Positions 1 through 8,629 of a stretch of 64,000 nucleotides of DNA are shown in pieces. Position 1 is the first letter of the stretch. Each line of letters starts with the position of its first letter. Below the pieces are notes generated by a model. It saw only the letters and a list, made by a program, of their open reading frames with translations. It searched no databases and had not been told where the DNA came from. This stretch comes from Hyphomicrobiales bacterium. GTDB taxonomy: Bacteria; Pseudomonadota; Alphaproteobacteria; Rhizobiales; Rhizobiaceae. Where the stretch lies: the NCBI GenBank assembly GCA_900469955.1, contig UBYX01000014.1:124001-188000 (forward strand), read 5' to 3'. A program made the translations under genes and the position numbers.

Positions 1-698
1 AGTTTGTGACCCTTATCAATACCCGCAGGGCCGACCACTGGGCGCTTGCCACAGCCTTCTTCATTGTCGTGCCTGTTCAGTATTATCTACTCTGGGCTGA
101 AGAATACGGCATCTTCTCGATCTTTATTCCCGTCTACGCGTTCCTGCTGATGCCCATCATATCCGTGCTCCGAGGCGATACGGAGCGCTTTCTGATCCGC
201 ATCGCGGAGGTGCAATGGGCGCTGATGATTTGCGTCTTCTGCGCCTCGCACGTCCCCGCATTGCTCACTCTGAACATACCTGGTTACGAAGGACGCAACG
301 TGCTGCTGATCGCCTTCCTGGTGATCGTGGTCCAGTTGAGCGATGTATTGCAGTATGTGTGGGGCAAGCTGTTCGGGCATACGAAAATCGCTCCCAAACT
401 ATCGCCATCGAAAACCGTTGAGGGGTTTGTCGGCGGCGTCCTCAGCGCAACTCTGATAGGTGCTGCGCTTTGGTGGATAACACCATTCACGCCAGGAGAA
501 GCAGGACTTCTTGCCTTCATCATCACTCTGATGGGCTTCTTCGGCGGCTTGGTGATGTCGGCGATCAAACGGGACCGCGGCATCAAGGACTGGGGCAACC
601 TCATCGAAGGGCATGGCGGGCTGATCGACCGATTGGATTCTGTCGTCTTCTCGGCACCGATCTTCTTTCATATCGTACGATACTGGTGGTCGCTATGA
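1..698 (+). CDS. CdsA-like phosphatidate cytidylyltransferase (5' end cut by window edge)
   Basis: Integral-membrane enzyme of the CTP:phosphatidate cytidylyltransferase family, which makes CDP-diacylglycerol. The visible 230 residues are strongly hydrophobic. They contain the family elements SPSKTVEGFVGG (about residue 133 of the visible part) and, near the C-terminus, the signature KRDRGIKDW...GHGGLIDRLDS with its conserved Asp residues. The frame is open to the window edge, so the GTG at base 6 is probably internal and the true start lies upstream. The stop overlaps the next start (ATGA), and the third gene is a CDP-alcohol phosphatidyltransferase, so this enzyme probably supplies CDP-diacylglycerol to its neighbour. 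Since housekeeping cdsA normally sits with uppS/dxr, this is likely a specialised paralogue (inference). Confidence 0.88.
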   Translation, partial: FVTLINTRRADHWALATAFFIVVPVQYYLLWAEEYGIFSIFIPVYAFLLMPIISVLRGDTERFLIRIAEVQWALMICVFCASHVPALLTLNIPGYEGRNVLLIAFLVIVVQLSDVLQYVWGKLFGHTKIAPKLSPSKTVEGFVGGVLSATLIGAALWWITPFTPGEAGLLAFIITLMGFFGGLVMSAIKRDRGIKDWGNLIEGHGGLIDRLDSVVFSAPIFFHIVRYWWSL

Positions 699-1093
699 TG
701 CCGGATGCGCTGAGACACTTTTCACGCAGCGGAACCGTTCATGTGCTGTTTGCTTTTCTCGCCATGGGCGGCTGGGCGGTCTTAGCCAATCATAGTTATG
801 AAATGCCAAGACCGCTTTATTCCGGTCTGGTGCAGGGAGCGATGTCAGCCTTTCTGACGTTCTTCCTGAAATCACTGATCGACGCACTTTCGAAGCGGTT
901 TGACGGCCTTACCCGATTATGGGGGCCACCGCTTATTGCCTGCCTCGGCTCGACCACCGTTCTCGTAGCGATCCATGCAGCGAGCGGTACTCCGGAAATC
1001 CTCAAGACCGTCGCTGTTCCGCTCCTGGTTTCGACGAGTTATGCCGCGATCTACAACTATTCGGTCTTTGTGAGACGAGGTGCCGACACATGA
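695..1093 (+). CDS. small integral membrane protein in lipid operon
   Basis: A 132-residue protein with three to four hydrophobic segments, and I do not recognise a family. The start overlaps the cdsA-like stop and its own stop overlaps the next start by ATGA, so it is almost certainly translated as part of the three-gene lipid operon. The position between a CDP-diacylglycerol maker and a CDP-alcohol transferase suggests a membrane partner of headgroup synthesis, but nothing in the sequence shows catalysis. Confidence 0.7.
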   Translation: MMPDALRHFSRSGTVHVLFAFLAMGGWAVLANHSYEMPRPLYSGLVQGAMSAFLTFFLKSLIDALSKRFDGLTRLWGPPLIACLGSTTVLVAIHAASGTPEILKTVAVPLLVSTSYAAIYNYSVFVRRGADT

Positions 1094-1752
1094 TGGACGA
1101 AGGAGACAGGCGACCCTTGGCAAGCCGCAATACCCGCTGGGCGACCTCGATGGCGCGGTGGATGGCGTCGAAAACCATCACCCCTAACCAGATATCGCAA
1201 GCCAGTATCGTGGCAGCAACTATCGCCGGAGGCGCCTTTTATCTTTCCGGTCAAACGCTCGGTGTTTCCCGCGTCGTATGTCTGCTCTTGGCAGTCCTTT
1301 TTTGTCAAGTGCGGCTTCTCTGCAACCTGTTCGATGGCATGGTTGCGGTGGAAGGCGGAAAGGGAGCCGTTGACGGACCGTTTTGGAACGAGTTCCCCGA
1401 TCGCGCCGCCGACCTTTTGATTTTTGCAGGCGTCGGATACGGAATCAACATGCCTGGCCTCGGCTGGGCGGCGGGCGCCTTCGCCGTGCTGACGGCCTAT
1501 GTCCGGGAACTTGGCCGTGCCACGGGAAATCCAAGCGATTTCTCTGGCCCAATGGCAAAGCAGCACCGAATGGCTACAATCAGTGCGGCAGGATTAACGT
1601 CGATCCTGGAGCCCTTGTGGGACGGGCACAACCAGATCCTGACAGTTGGCCTCGCAGTGGTGGCGTTCGGGGCGGCGTTGACCGCAGTTCGCCGCGCAAA
1701 GAGGCTGACCACTCGTCTCAAATCGCAGACAAGAACCCAAACATCAGACTAG
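1090..1752 (+). CDS. CDP-alcohol phosphatidyltransferase family protein with variant motif
   Basis: Membrane enzyme of about 220 residues related to the family that joins CDP-diacylglycerol (or a CDP-alcohol) to an alcohol. The usual active-site pattern is DxxDGxxAR-x8-GxxxDxxxD. Here, near residues 77-103, it reads NLFDGMVAV...DGPFWNEFPD. The second and fourth Asp and the Gly are kept, but the first and third Asp are Asn and the Arg is Val. I believe this N/N variant recurs in a COG0558 subgroup, but cannot check it here. The start overlaps the preceding gene. The rest is hydrophobic helices ending in a basic tail. The product cannot be told from sequence. Confidence 0.78.
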   Translation: MMDEGDRRPLASRNTRWATSMARWMASKTITPNQISQASIVAATIAGGAFYLSGQTLGVSRVVCLLLAVLFCQVRLLCNLFDGMVAVEGGKGAVDGPFWNEFPDRAADLLIFAGVGYGINMPGLGWAAGAFAVLTAYVRELGRATGNPSDFSGPMAKQHRMATISAAGLTSILEPLWDGHNQILTVGLAVVAFGAALTAVRRAKRLTTRLKSQTRTQTSD

Positions 1753-2063
1753 CCTTGTTCGTGAGTAGGCCTCCCCACAATGAGGCCAACAAAACGGATT
1801 CGGTTCCGAGGTTGCAGCAAGCCGCTTTACTCTCCATGTTCCATTCGAAGTCATTGAGCTAAATCGGGGACCAAAATAATGTTTGCCGTCCACTGGCAAC
1901 GTGTGGCTGCGACAGCCTCGCGATCTCCGCCCTAACAAGACGAGATCGTTTATTTCAGGGGTGGCGCAGGCTGGGTGGAGGTTGGCATTTTTCGGCGCAC
2001 GGGCTGCTTTATGTGCTTTGGGAAGAATGGCAACTTCAGAGGAAGAGCGTGCTAAGATCGGGC
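1753..2063. other. intergenic stretch
   Basis: About 310 bases between the lipid operon and the Cys-cluster gene. No convincing reading frame, RNA or repeat was recognised. An upstream in-frame ATG at 2013 could extend the next gene by 17 codons. Confidence 0.4.
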
Positions 2064-2468
2064 ATGGATTTCAGTTTTCCCGCAGTCAACGGCCGCTCCT
2101 GCGGAACTTGCACACTTTGTTGCCGATTGCCCGACATCGACTATTTCGAAAAACCGGCGGATGAGTGGTGCAAGCACTGCGTAGCCGGCCAAGGCTGTTC
2201 GATCTATTCAGCTCGCCCGGAGGTGTGCCGGCAATTCGTCTGCCTTTGGCTGGGAAATGAAACGCTTTGTGATGAGTGGGAGCCGGCAAGATCGAAGATG
2301 ATGGTCTATCGGCAGGGCGGGCAGATCACAGTTCTCGCCGATCCCGATTTTCCCGCTCGATGGCGCCATGAGCCATACATGTCTCAGCTTCAGGCATGGG
2401 CAGCCGACGCCGCACCGTCGGGAGGATACGTGGTCGTATTTTGGCGCGATCAGGTGATTAAGATCTGA
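2064..2468 (+). CDS. YkgJ-like zinc/iron-chelating Cys-cluster protein
   Basis: A 134-residue cytosolic protein. Near the N-terminus are CGTCTLCCRLPDI, then CKHC, GQGCSIYSARPEVCRQFVC, which is the spaced Cys pattern of the YkgJ/UPF0153 family thought to bind zinc or iron. I chose the ATG at 2064 because the product then begins MDFSFPAVNG just before the first CxxC. The ATG at 2013 is in the same frame but adds an unconserved-looking extension. The gene stands alone, so no role follows from context. Confidence 0.75.
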   Translation: MDFSFPAVNGRSCGTCTLCCRLPDIDYFEKPADEWCKHCVAGQGCSIYSARPEVCRQFVCLWLGNETLCDEWEPARSKMMVYRQGGQITVLADPDFPARWRHEPYMSQLQAWAADAAPSGGYVVVFWRDQVIKI

Positions 2469-2849
2469 AGGCCTTTCCGCCTCTTCACCAGACGAACTCC
2501 GTCGCCTGGTTCCTCCCTGTCCTCCGGTCGATCGCCATTGAGAGTTTTCGCGCGGTCTGCGGGACTGGCTGAGGACAAAGTGTGCCGGCGAAATTGCACG
2601 TCGCGTCTTTTCCGGGATCACGAAAGCGCTATCTTTTGCCGAAGATACTGAACCGGACGGCTGGCCATTTCTCAAGAGAACTCCAACGGACCTGATCATC
2701 ACGACGCTCGTGGTTCTGCTGGCCCGAACGCGGAGGCCCCCTTAGAGGAAGGGTCAGGGCGCGGCCCGGGCTTTTCACAAAGCCAGAAAGCGCTCTCGGC
2801 CCTAATTCTCGCCCTTGGGGAAGATATTGCCAGTGCTGCCAGCCGTATA
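2469..2849. other. gap upstream of PBP gene with an unexplained open frame
   Basis: No complete gene recognised. Two overlapping open frames look protein-like but lack a start. Frame A (2542-2745) begins right after a stop and has no ATG/GTG start; it would encode a basic segment ending in ...LVVLLARTRRPP. Frame B runs from 2652 into the PBP gene and extends it upstream of its TTG start by about 66 codons without an ATG or GTG. Either the PBP N-terminus is damaged or these are remnants. Confidence 0.35.
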
Positions 2850-4934
2850 TTGGCCAGGGGCAAATCCCTCCTGGGTGCCGTCAGGGCGAAATACCTTCGC
2901 AAAGCTGCAGGTGCGCACGATCAACAGAAGACAGAACTTTTGCCGGACCATAGGGGCGGAAGGCTGTGGTCGGCAGCGACGGCATTTTTCCACGGGGTGA
3001 TCCGGCGAGTGAGGTGGAGCCGGTTGCCCGCGTTGCGCTCTACCCGAGGCGTGCTGGCCCTGGCCGCACTTACCAGCGTGGTGGCGGTTTTAGCCGTGGT
3101 CATATGGGCGTTAAAAGACGTGCCGTGGCGGGAAATCGCCGCCGGCTCTCTGAAGCCGGTTGTCGTTCTGGAATCAGCAAATGGCGCGCCGCTCGTACGC
3201 CAAGGGCCCTATCAAGGCCCCTATGCCAGCTTTGACCAATTTCCCCCTCACCTCCTCGAGGCCGTACTTTCCATCGAAGACCGACGCTTTATGGATCACT
3301 TAGGCATCGACCTTCAAGGCATTACCAGGGCACTCCTTCGAAACATCCAGGCGGGATCGGTGGTGCAGGGCGGCAGCACGATCACGCAACAACTGATCAA
3401 GCTGCAGTATCTCGATAGCGATCGCACATTAAAGCGAAAGATCCAGGAGTTGGTCATCGCGTTTTGGCTGGAATGGAAGCTCGGCAAGCAGGATATTCTC
3501 ACCCGCTACCTCAACAGCGCCTATCTTGGTGCCGGTGCAACCGGGATGCCGGCGGCCGCGCGGATCTATTTCAACAAGGAAATCGGCGAATTGAATTTGC
3601 CTGAAGCGGCCATGTTGGCTGGGCTGTTGCGCGCCCCGAGCCAGTGGAACCCGATCAGCAATGCTGAGGGAGCTCGGCAGCGTGCGACCGTGGTGCTCGA
3701 TGCAATGGTCGCGAACGGCAAGATCACGGCCCTGGAAGCGGAGACCGCAAAGGCAAGCTTTGCGAAACTTCAACCAACGACGCCTACGCCTCGCTCGGGA
3801 AGCTGGTTTGCCGACTGGATCTCACCGCAGGCGAGCGAAGTTGCCGGTTCCTCGCCTGGATCCACCACTGTCCGCACGACATTGATCCCTCGACTGCAAA
3901 CGATCGCCGAAAGGGTCGTGAGCGAGGCTCTCGAGCGCCAAGGGAAAGCAGCCGGGGCGTCGCAGGCAGCGTTGGTGGCGATGACGCCCGAGGGGGCAGT
4001 GGTCGCGATGGTCGGTGGACGGGACTATAAGGCGAGCCAGTTCAATCGAGCTGTCAGCGCAATGCGCCAGCCCGGCTCCACGTTCAAGCTCTTCGTTTTT
4101 TATGCGGCACTGAAGAGTGGCCTGACCTTGTCAGACCGGGTTTTGGATGCGCCGATCGATATCAATGGCTGGTCGCCGGAAAACTCCGGCGGCGGCTATC
4201 GTGGCTGGGTGACTCTCGCTGAAGCCTTCGCGCGGTCGCTGAATGCCGCGACGGTGACTCTTGCCCAGGAAATCGGACTGGACAATGTGATTGCCGCCGC
4301 GCGTGAGCTCGGGATCGAGGCGGCACTTGCCAATACCCCATCTTTGGCGCTCGGTACCTCCGAAGTAAGCCTCCTCGATCTGACCGCGGCCTATGCATCT
4401 GTCCATCTCGGCAGGGCTCCGGTGGAGCCCTGGGGCATGATCGATTTTCAGGCGGCGGGGCAACCGAATGCATTTCGTGTTGATCCCCAAACGAGGCCCG
4501 CCACCGACCTTTCTATGTATCAGTCAGATCTTCTTGGCCTGCTGCAACTCGTTGTGGAGCGCGGTACCGGGCGTGGCGCCGATCCAGGTACATTTGCGGC
4601 CGGAAAAACCGGCACCAGCCAAAACAACCGCGACGCCTGGTTCATCGGCTTCACTGAACCCCTCGTGGCGGGCGTCTGGGTTGGCAATGATGACGACGCG
4701 CCGATGAACGGGGTTACGGGCGGCGCACTTCCCGCGCGAATTTGGCGAGAGTTCATGAAAGAGGCGCTGGCCGAGCCGACGCCAGATGTTGCCGCTTCAG
4801 GAAGAGAGGCTACCGGCCATAGTTCCGCCCGATCCTGCAACATCACGGCATGCTCTCGCAGTTACCGTTCATTCCGCCCCTCCGACTGCACTTATCAGCC
4901 CTATTCCGGCGAGCGGCGGCTTTGCGAAAAGTGA
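2850..4934 (+). CDS. class A penicillin-binding protein (PBP1A/1C-like)
   Basis: Bifunctional peptidoglycan synthase: one membrane anchor (about residues 67-88), then a glycosyltransferase-51 domain with catalytic Glu in IEDRRF (about E143) and QGGSTITQQ (173-181), then a transpeptidase domain with SxxK at S410/K413, SLN at 463-465 and KTGTS at 586-590. All catalytic motifs are intact. The start is uncertain: TTG at 2850 is the first usable codon, yet the frame is open and protein-like back to 2652. The last 55 or so residues turn Ser/Arg/Cys-rich, while the +1 frame from about 4786 continues with a Pro/Ala-rich tail typical of such proteins. A frameshift near the 3' end is therefore possible. 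The two domains should remain functional. Confidence 0.85.
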   Translation: MARGKSLLGAVRAKYLRKAAGAHDQQKTELLPDHRGGRLWSAATAFFHGVIRRVRWSRLPALRSTRGVLALAALTSVVAVLAVVIWALKDVPWREIAAGSLKPVVVLESANGAPLVRQGPYQGPYASFDQFPPHLLEAVLSIEDRRFMDHLGIDLQGITRALLRNIQAGSVVQGGSTITQQLIKLQYLDSDRTLKRKIQELVIAFWLEWKLGKQDILTRYLNSAYLGAGATGMPAAARIYFNKEIGELNLPEAAMLAGLLRAPSQWNPISNAEGARQRATVVLDAMVANGKITALEAETAKASFAKLQPTTPTPRSGSWFADWISPQASEVAGSSPGSTTVRTTLIPRLQTIAERVVSEALERQGKAAGASQAALVAMTPEGAVVAMVGGRDYKASQFNRAVSAMRQPGSTFKLFVFYAALKSGLTLSDRVLDAPIDINGWSPENSGGGYRGWVTLAEAFARSLNAATVTLAQEIGLDNVIAAARELGIEAALANTPSLALGTSEVSLLDLTAAYASVHLGRAPVEPWGMIDFQAAGQPNAFRVDPQTRPATDLSMYQSDLLGLLQLVVERGTGRGADPGTFAAGKTGTSQNNRDAWFIGFTEPLVAGVWVGNDDDAPMNGVTGGALPARIWREFMKEALAEPTPDVAASGREATGHSSARSCNITACSRSYRSFRPSDCTYQPYSGERRLCEK

Positions 4935-5343
4935 TTTTGTCGCTCGGGCTGGTTTGGATTTAACTGGGATAACCGGCTGTGGTAGACCGTCATCTCTGGA
5001 GCGCGACAAGCGCGGCGACGACCGACCCGGGCTTTGGGGTCATCGTGTCCTGAAACCTTCCGGTGGCTACCCCTATAGTGAGATGGAGCTTCTGCGAGGC
5101 GCCGTGACACCGCTTGGGCAATTCGCAGAAATGTCCTTGTTGCAATCGAGCGGCGACCTTTCAAGTTTCACCAGGGATCCGATTTGGGCGAACCTTTCAG
5201 AGCACATCAGCACCGGAGCCATAACCGCCAATTCACCTGAGTGGCAGTGGTCAGGTTCGTAGGCGAGGTTTGATTTTCGAGCAGCTTCTATGCTTATTCG
5301 ATCCTTCAGATGAGCTGGACCTTACCGCGGCTGGAGGATTGAT
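4935..5343. other. gap after PBP gene
   Basis: The first part (to about 5000) may be the out-of-frame end of the PBP tail. The same frame stays open to 5262, but after about 5000 the sequence no longer looks like a known protein. No RNA or clear terminator seen. The GNAT ribosome-binding site GGAGG lies at about 5333-5337. Confidence 0.35.
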
Positions 5344-5853
5344 GTGTCGACTGAACAACAGGCTGTCATCAGGCTGTTAACGCCCGATGACGTCGATATA
5401 TTTCGCAGGATAAGGCTTGAGGCGCTTTCACAGGAACCGCTTTCATTTGCAAGCGTATACGAAGACTGGGCCCAGCTTTCCGACGAGGAATGGCGCCAAC
5501 ATCTGGATCATCCGGTCTTCATCGCGTTTGTGGATGAAGAACCCGTCGGCATGATGGGGGTCAAGTTCCAACGTCCGAGCCGCTTCTCGCATCGGGCGAC
5601 GGTGATTGGCGTCTATGTGCGGAAAGGGCAACGCGGGACCGGGATGGCAAGACAGCTTCTAGATCACGTCATCCAACACGCGAGCGACCACAGGGTGCAG
5701 CAGCTTGAGCTCACCGTGAACGCGCAGAACTCGGCTGCGATCCGCTTTTACCAACACCTCGGCTTCACGGAAGCTGGCCGGATTCCGAACGGATTTCGGG
5801 GTTTCGGCACGGAAGCAGACGAATTAATTATGGTTCTGCGCTTGAAGGCATAA
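5344..5853 (+). CDS. GNAT family N-acetyltransferase
   Basis: A 169-residue acetyl-CoA-dependent acyltransferase of the GNAT fold. The core has the motif-A segment VIGVYVRKGQRGTGMARQLL, matching the acetyl-CoA pyrophosphate loop (Q/R-x-x-G-x-G/A), and the motif-B-like NSAAIRFYQHLGF near the C-terminus. The GTG start at 5344 is preceded by GGAGG at a normal distance. The substrate is unknown; the gene stands alone. Confidence 0.85.
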   Translation: MSTEQQAVIRLLTPDDVDIFRRIRLEALSQEPLSFASVYEDWAQLSDEEWRQHLDHPVFIAFVDEEPVGMMGVKFQRPSRFSHRATVIGVYVRKGQRGTGMARQLLDHVIQHASDHRVQQLELTVNAQNSAAIRFYQHLGFTEAGRIPNGFRGFGTEADELIMVLRLKA

Positions 5854-5891
5854 CCAAACATCTCATTTTATCGCGCGTCCAGTCGGAAGAA

Positions 5892-6017
5892 CGACCTTGG
5901 CCATATCGCTGTTGGAAGCTTTGGCCAGAACTTCAAAACAAGGACTACGGTCCGCGAGCGTTCGTCTGCGGAGACCCGGGCGGCAACCAAATCGATGTTT
6001 GGCAAGTCATCCAATGA
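5892..6017 (+). pseudogene. C-terminal remnant of a VOC (glyoxalase/bleomycin-resistance) protein
   Basis: An open stretch of about 40 codons without a start ends in ...DYGPRAFVCGDPGGNQIDVWQVIQ. The DPGGN-hydrophobic-hydrophobic pattern before a C-terminal strand is typical of the last beta-alpha-beta unit of VOC-fold proteins (usually DPDGN). Nothing N-terminal remains, so it is best read as a truncated leftover. The call rests on a short match. Confidence 0.35.
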
Positions 6018-6026
6018 GCCATCTGA

Positions 6027-6049
6027 GACCCGGAGGTGATATCCGGGTC
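6027..6049. repeat. perfect 8-bp inverted repeat
   Basis: GACCCGGA at 6027-6034 and its exact complement TCCGGGTC at 6042-6049, with a 7-base loop. It lies between the VOC remnant and the end of the membrane-protein gene on the other strand. Neither side has a T tract, so it is a weak terminator candidate at best. Confidence 0.4.
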
Positions 6050-6123
6050 CATCGCACCTGACGAGGACGTCTGCAAAGCAGCCTGTAGTGTAAACTTTTG
6101 GCCGAACCCGCCGCGAACGCGGC

Positions 6124-6348
6124 TTACGTCTCCTCCATTGCGATCTGGTAGAGCCGCCAGGCGTTGACGGGTAGGAGCACCACCTCCATGAGTATCAGCG
6201 GCGGACTACCGATCATGGTGCCATAGAACGCGAAGCACAGGCTGCTCGCGATCGCCATCACGCGAAGCTGAACCATGCGCTGCGTCAGGTACGTGACGAC
6301 GGTCAGGAAGCTGCCGGCAAAGCCGACGATCTCAATCCAGGAATTCAT
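6124..6348 (-). CDS. small YgjV-like membrane protein
   Basis: A 74-residue protein starting MNSWIEIVGFAG with two to three predicted membrane helices. It resembles the small YgjV/PQ-loop-like proteins, in a motif of the type FAGS...TYL...QLRxMAIASS..FAFYG (family assignment tentative). I chose the ATG at 6348 because a longer frame upstream is only Arg/Pro-rich and overlaps the preceding gene. It follows the SnoaL-like gene by 23 bases and is probably in the same operon. Function unknown. Confidence 0.6.
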   Translation of the reverse strand: MNSWIEIVGFAGSFLTVVTYLTQRMVQLRVMAIASSLCFAFYGTMIGSPPLILMEVVLLPVNAWRLYQIAMEET

Positions 6349-6371
6349 TGGAAAGTCTCCACTGGAGCCGG

Positions 6372-6944
6372 TTATTCGCCGCGCGCCAGCGCTGCTGCCT
6401 TGTCCAGACCGATCGGTCGCACGAGGGGATCGGCGTGGCGGTGGACGAGCTGCCACTGCGAGCCTTGACGCCTGTAGACCTGGGTGACCCGCAGCGACCA
6501 GTCCTGGTCCGGCAATCCGTGTACTTCCCCATTTTGGCGCTCGATGAAGGCAAGGACAATCAGATCATCGGACGCGTAGCTGGTGACGTCCTCAAGCTTT
6601 GCGTCGCCGTTTCGGAATAGGCGGGACAGCCTTGCAATATGCTCTGGACTACCGTCAAATCCGTGGCTCGCTGCCCCCCCAAATGGTTGCATCAGGGTGA
6701 AGTCCCCTGACAGCAGTATCATCCCGTGCCATCTCGTCATATCGCCTGAGTTGAACGCCCGAGCCTGTTCTTCCGTGCGCTTGATAAGTGTCGCGACCGT
6801 GTCCGGGGATGCAGCCATGGATGGCTGGGTAAAGAGAAAGAGCTCCAAGATGACGGCGGCGAAGAGGATGCAGCGTGATGCTTTTTTCCTCGTCCGCAAT
6901 CTCTTCGCAGCGACGCTCCTAGTAGCTGAACAGCAAATGCACAT
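6372..6944 (-). CDS. exported SnoaL/NTF2-like protein
   Basis: About 190 residues. The N-terminus is basic followed by a hydrophobic stretch (CILFAAVILELFLFTQPSMAA), a likely signal peptide. The mature part has the layout of SnoaL/DUF4440 proteins: a helix with AFNSGDMTRWHGMI, then strands ending in VTQVYRRQGSQWQLVHRHADPL. Start at 6944 (MCICCS) or the longer in-frame ATG at 7004. The longer form approaches the divergent LysR gene at 7037, so the shorter is preferred. It may be regulated by that LysR protein (inference from divergence). Confidence 0.65.
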   Translation of the reverse strand: MCICCSATRSVAAKRLRTRKKASRCILFAAVILELFLFTQPSMAASPDTVATLIKRTEEQARAFNSGDMTRWHGMILLSGDFTLMQPFGGAASHGFDGSPEHIARLSRLFRNGDAKLEDVTSYASDDLIVLAFIERQNGEVHGLPDQDWSLRVTQVYRRQGSQWQLVHRHADPLVRPIGLDKAAALARGE

Positions 6945-7036
6945 AACGTTTTTCCTTTCCGTGGTTAGCCCCGACAGGAGCGAGGAAGGAAATCCCACTT
7001 TCATCCTGCTGAATCCAGTGATATAATTTCAACGAT

Positions 7037-7990
7037 ATGCTGAACCAGATTGATCTCTCTAGGATTGACCTCAACCTCCTCGTGCTGTTCGAAGCCGTTA
7101 TGGAAGAACGCCATGTGGCCAGGTCCGCTCAACGTCTCAACCTCTCCCCCTCCGCAGTCAGCCACGGCCTTGGAAGACTTCGCACTCTCCTGCGTGATCC
7201 TCTTTTCCTCAGGACACCGAGAGGGGTGGTGCCGACGGACCGGGCATTGGAACTTGCAGTCCCGGTGGCCGAGGTCCTCGAGGGAGTGCGCCGGGTCCTG
7301 ATGAGTTCCGAGCCTTTCGATCCGCGGCGGTCGTCGCGCCGCTTCACTATCGGGGCACCTGACGGAGCGTCATCGGTGCTTCTCCACCCCCTTCTGCAGG
7401 AACTTGGCCGCAACGCTCCTGGCATCTCCCTGGGACTTCGGCAATTGCTGCCCCGGCCTGGGGAAGCGTCCATGGCCTCGGCCTGGGCGGATGCGCTGGT
7501 TGATCTCGAAAGGCGGGCGATAGATATCGCAATCATTCCCCATGACGACGTTCCGGCCCGGTTTCATCATGAACTCCTCTACGAGGAGGATTTCGTCTTA
7601 GCGATGCGCGCCGGACATCCGTTCGGCTCGGACCCCAGCCTCGCCAACTACTGCGCGATGAAGCACCTCGTGGTTTCCCATTCGGCCGACCCGTTCGGTT
7701 TCGTTGACACGGTTCTGGCGCAGCAGGCATTGACGCGGCAGGTCGCGTTGACCGTACCAAGCTTCATGCAAGCTTTGATGGTGCTTACGGATTCGGACGT
7801 GGTCTGCGCATTACCGCGCCAATTCGTGCAGATGTTCGAAACGAAGTTCGGTACGAAGCACGTAAATGCTCCAATCGAGCTTGGTCGGTTCAAGATGTGC
7901 CTGGTGGTATCGAAAGCCGGCCTGAAGGACCCTGGAGTCGCTTGGCTGGTGGACGTCATCAAGACCGTGCGGCCGCCAGGTTTGGTATGA
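7037..7990 (+). CDS. LysR-family transcriptional regulator (NodD-like group)
   Basis: A 317-residue regulator. An N-terminal winged helix-turn-helix (LLVLFEAVMEERHVARSAQRLNLSPSAVSHGLGRLRTLLRDPLFLRTPRG) is followed by a LysR effector domain. The 'DLNLLVLFEAVMEERHVARSAQRL' style places it with the NodD/SyrM/LinR-type branch. Divergent from the SnoaL-like/membrane gene pair, which is its most likely target. The inducer cannot be inferred. Confidence 0.9.
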   Translation: MLNQIDLSRIDLNLLVLFEAVMEERHVARSAQRLNLSPSAVSHGLGRLRTLLRDPLFLRTPRGVVPTDRALELAVPVAEVLEGVRRVLMSSEPFDPRRSSRRFTIGAPDGASSVLLHPLLQELGRNAPGISLGLRQLLPRPGEASMASAWADALVDLERRAIDIAIIPHDDVPARFHHELLYEEDFVLAMRAGHPFGSDPSLANYCAMKHLVVSHSADPFGFVDTVLAQQALTRQVALTVPSFMQALMVLTDSDVVCALPRQFVQMFETKFGTKHVNAPIELGRFKMCLVVSKAGLKDPGVAWLVDVIKTVRPPGLV

Positions 7991-8119
7991 AGCGACCCTG
8001 ACGATGCGGGGACAATCTCAAGTATCCAGCATCCGATCTCGACCGCTCGTCATCCTCACATGAGCCTCGACGTGACAGAAGGCATCGGCCTGCCTTTCCC
8101 CACGGCAGCGGCATGATGG

Positions 8120-8629
8120 TTAAATCGTGCGGCTGTCATAAGCCCAGTGCAGTAGCGCTTGGCGCTGACGCGGCCGGCACCAGCGATCGCCAGGCTCGCA
8201 GGTTCTGCGAAGCTGAGCAATATGGCGGCGAATAGCTTTCCAACGGGAGATCTGTCGCTCGTCCTCGCCGGACACCCGACGGCCTTGGTGGTAGCGACAG
8301 TACCACTGAAACCAGCCACGGGGATCGTCGGAGTGCATCCATCCCTTTGCTTGCCAGACACCGAGCGGTTGACTGGCATCGAAACCGAACCAGTTCAGCG
8401 AGGGATCTTTTCCAAGAAGCGACACGCGGGCCTCCGCAAACCAGCTCTTGGGGAATTCGTCTCGACAATCGGTCATGTACTTGCCGCCGAAAACGCCAAG
8501 CGCGAGCATCTCTGCGGGCGTTAGGTCTGGCTGGAAATCGGGATGAAAGTCACAGCCAGCTGGCGCAACGAGAGCGTACCGGTAGCCGTGCTGCATCCGA
8601 TCATTCACGAGTACGCACCGGGGTCTCAT
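8120..8629 (-). CDS. conserved hypothetical protein (Trp-rich, KYMTDC motif)
   Basis: A 169-residue soluble protein with segments characteristic of an uncharacterised but widely conserved family (as I recall, in bacteria, fungi and plants): GGKYMTDCRDEFPKSWF, then NWFG...ASQPLxVWxAKGW, DPRGWFQWYCRYHQGRR, and RQISRWKAIRRHIAQL, and CRPRQRQALLHWAYDS at the end. It is full length. Its ATG overlaps the tspO stop (ATGA), so it is the last gene of the fasciclin-DUF378-TspO operon. Function unknown. Confidence 0.75.
   Translation of the reverse strand: MRPRCVLVNDRMQHGYRYALVAPAGCDFHPDFQPDLTPAEMLALGVFGGKYMTDCRDEFPKSWFAEARVSLLGKDPSLNWFGFDASQPLGVWQAKGWMHSDDPRGWFQWYCRYHQGRRVSGEDERQISRWKAIRRHIAQLRRTCEPGDRWCRPRQRQALLHWAYDSRTI

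Noticed and set aside
6027-6049. Inverted repeat as a terminator
   Set aside because: No T-rich tail on either strand; kept only as a repeat.
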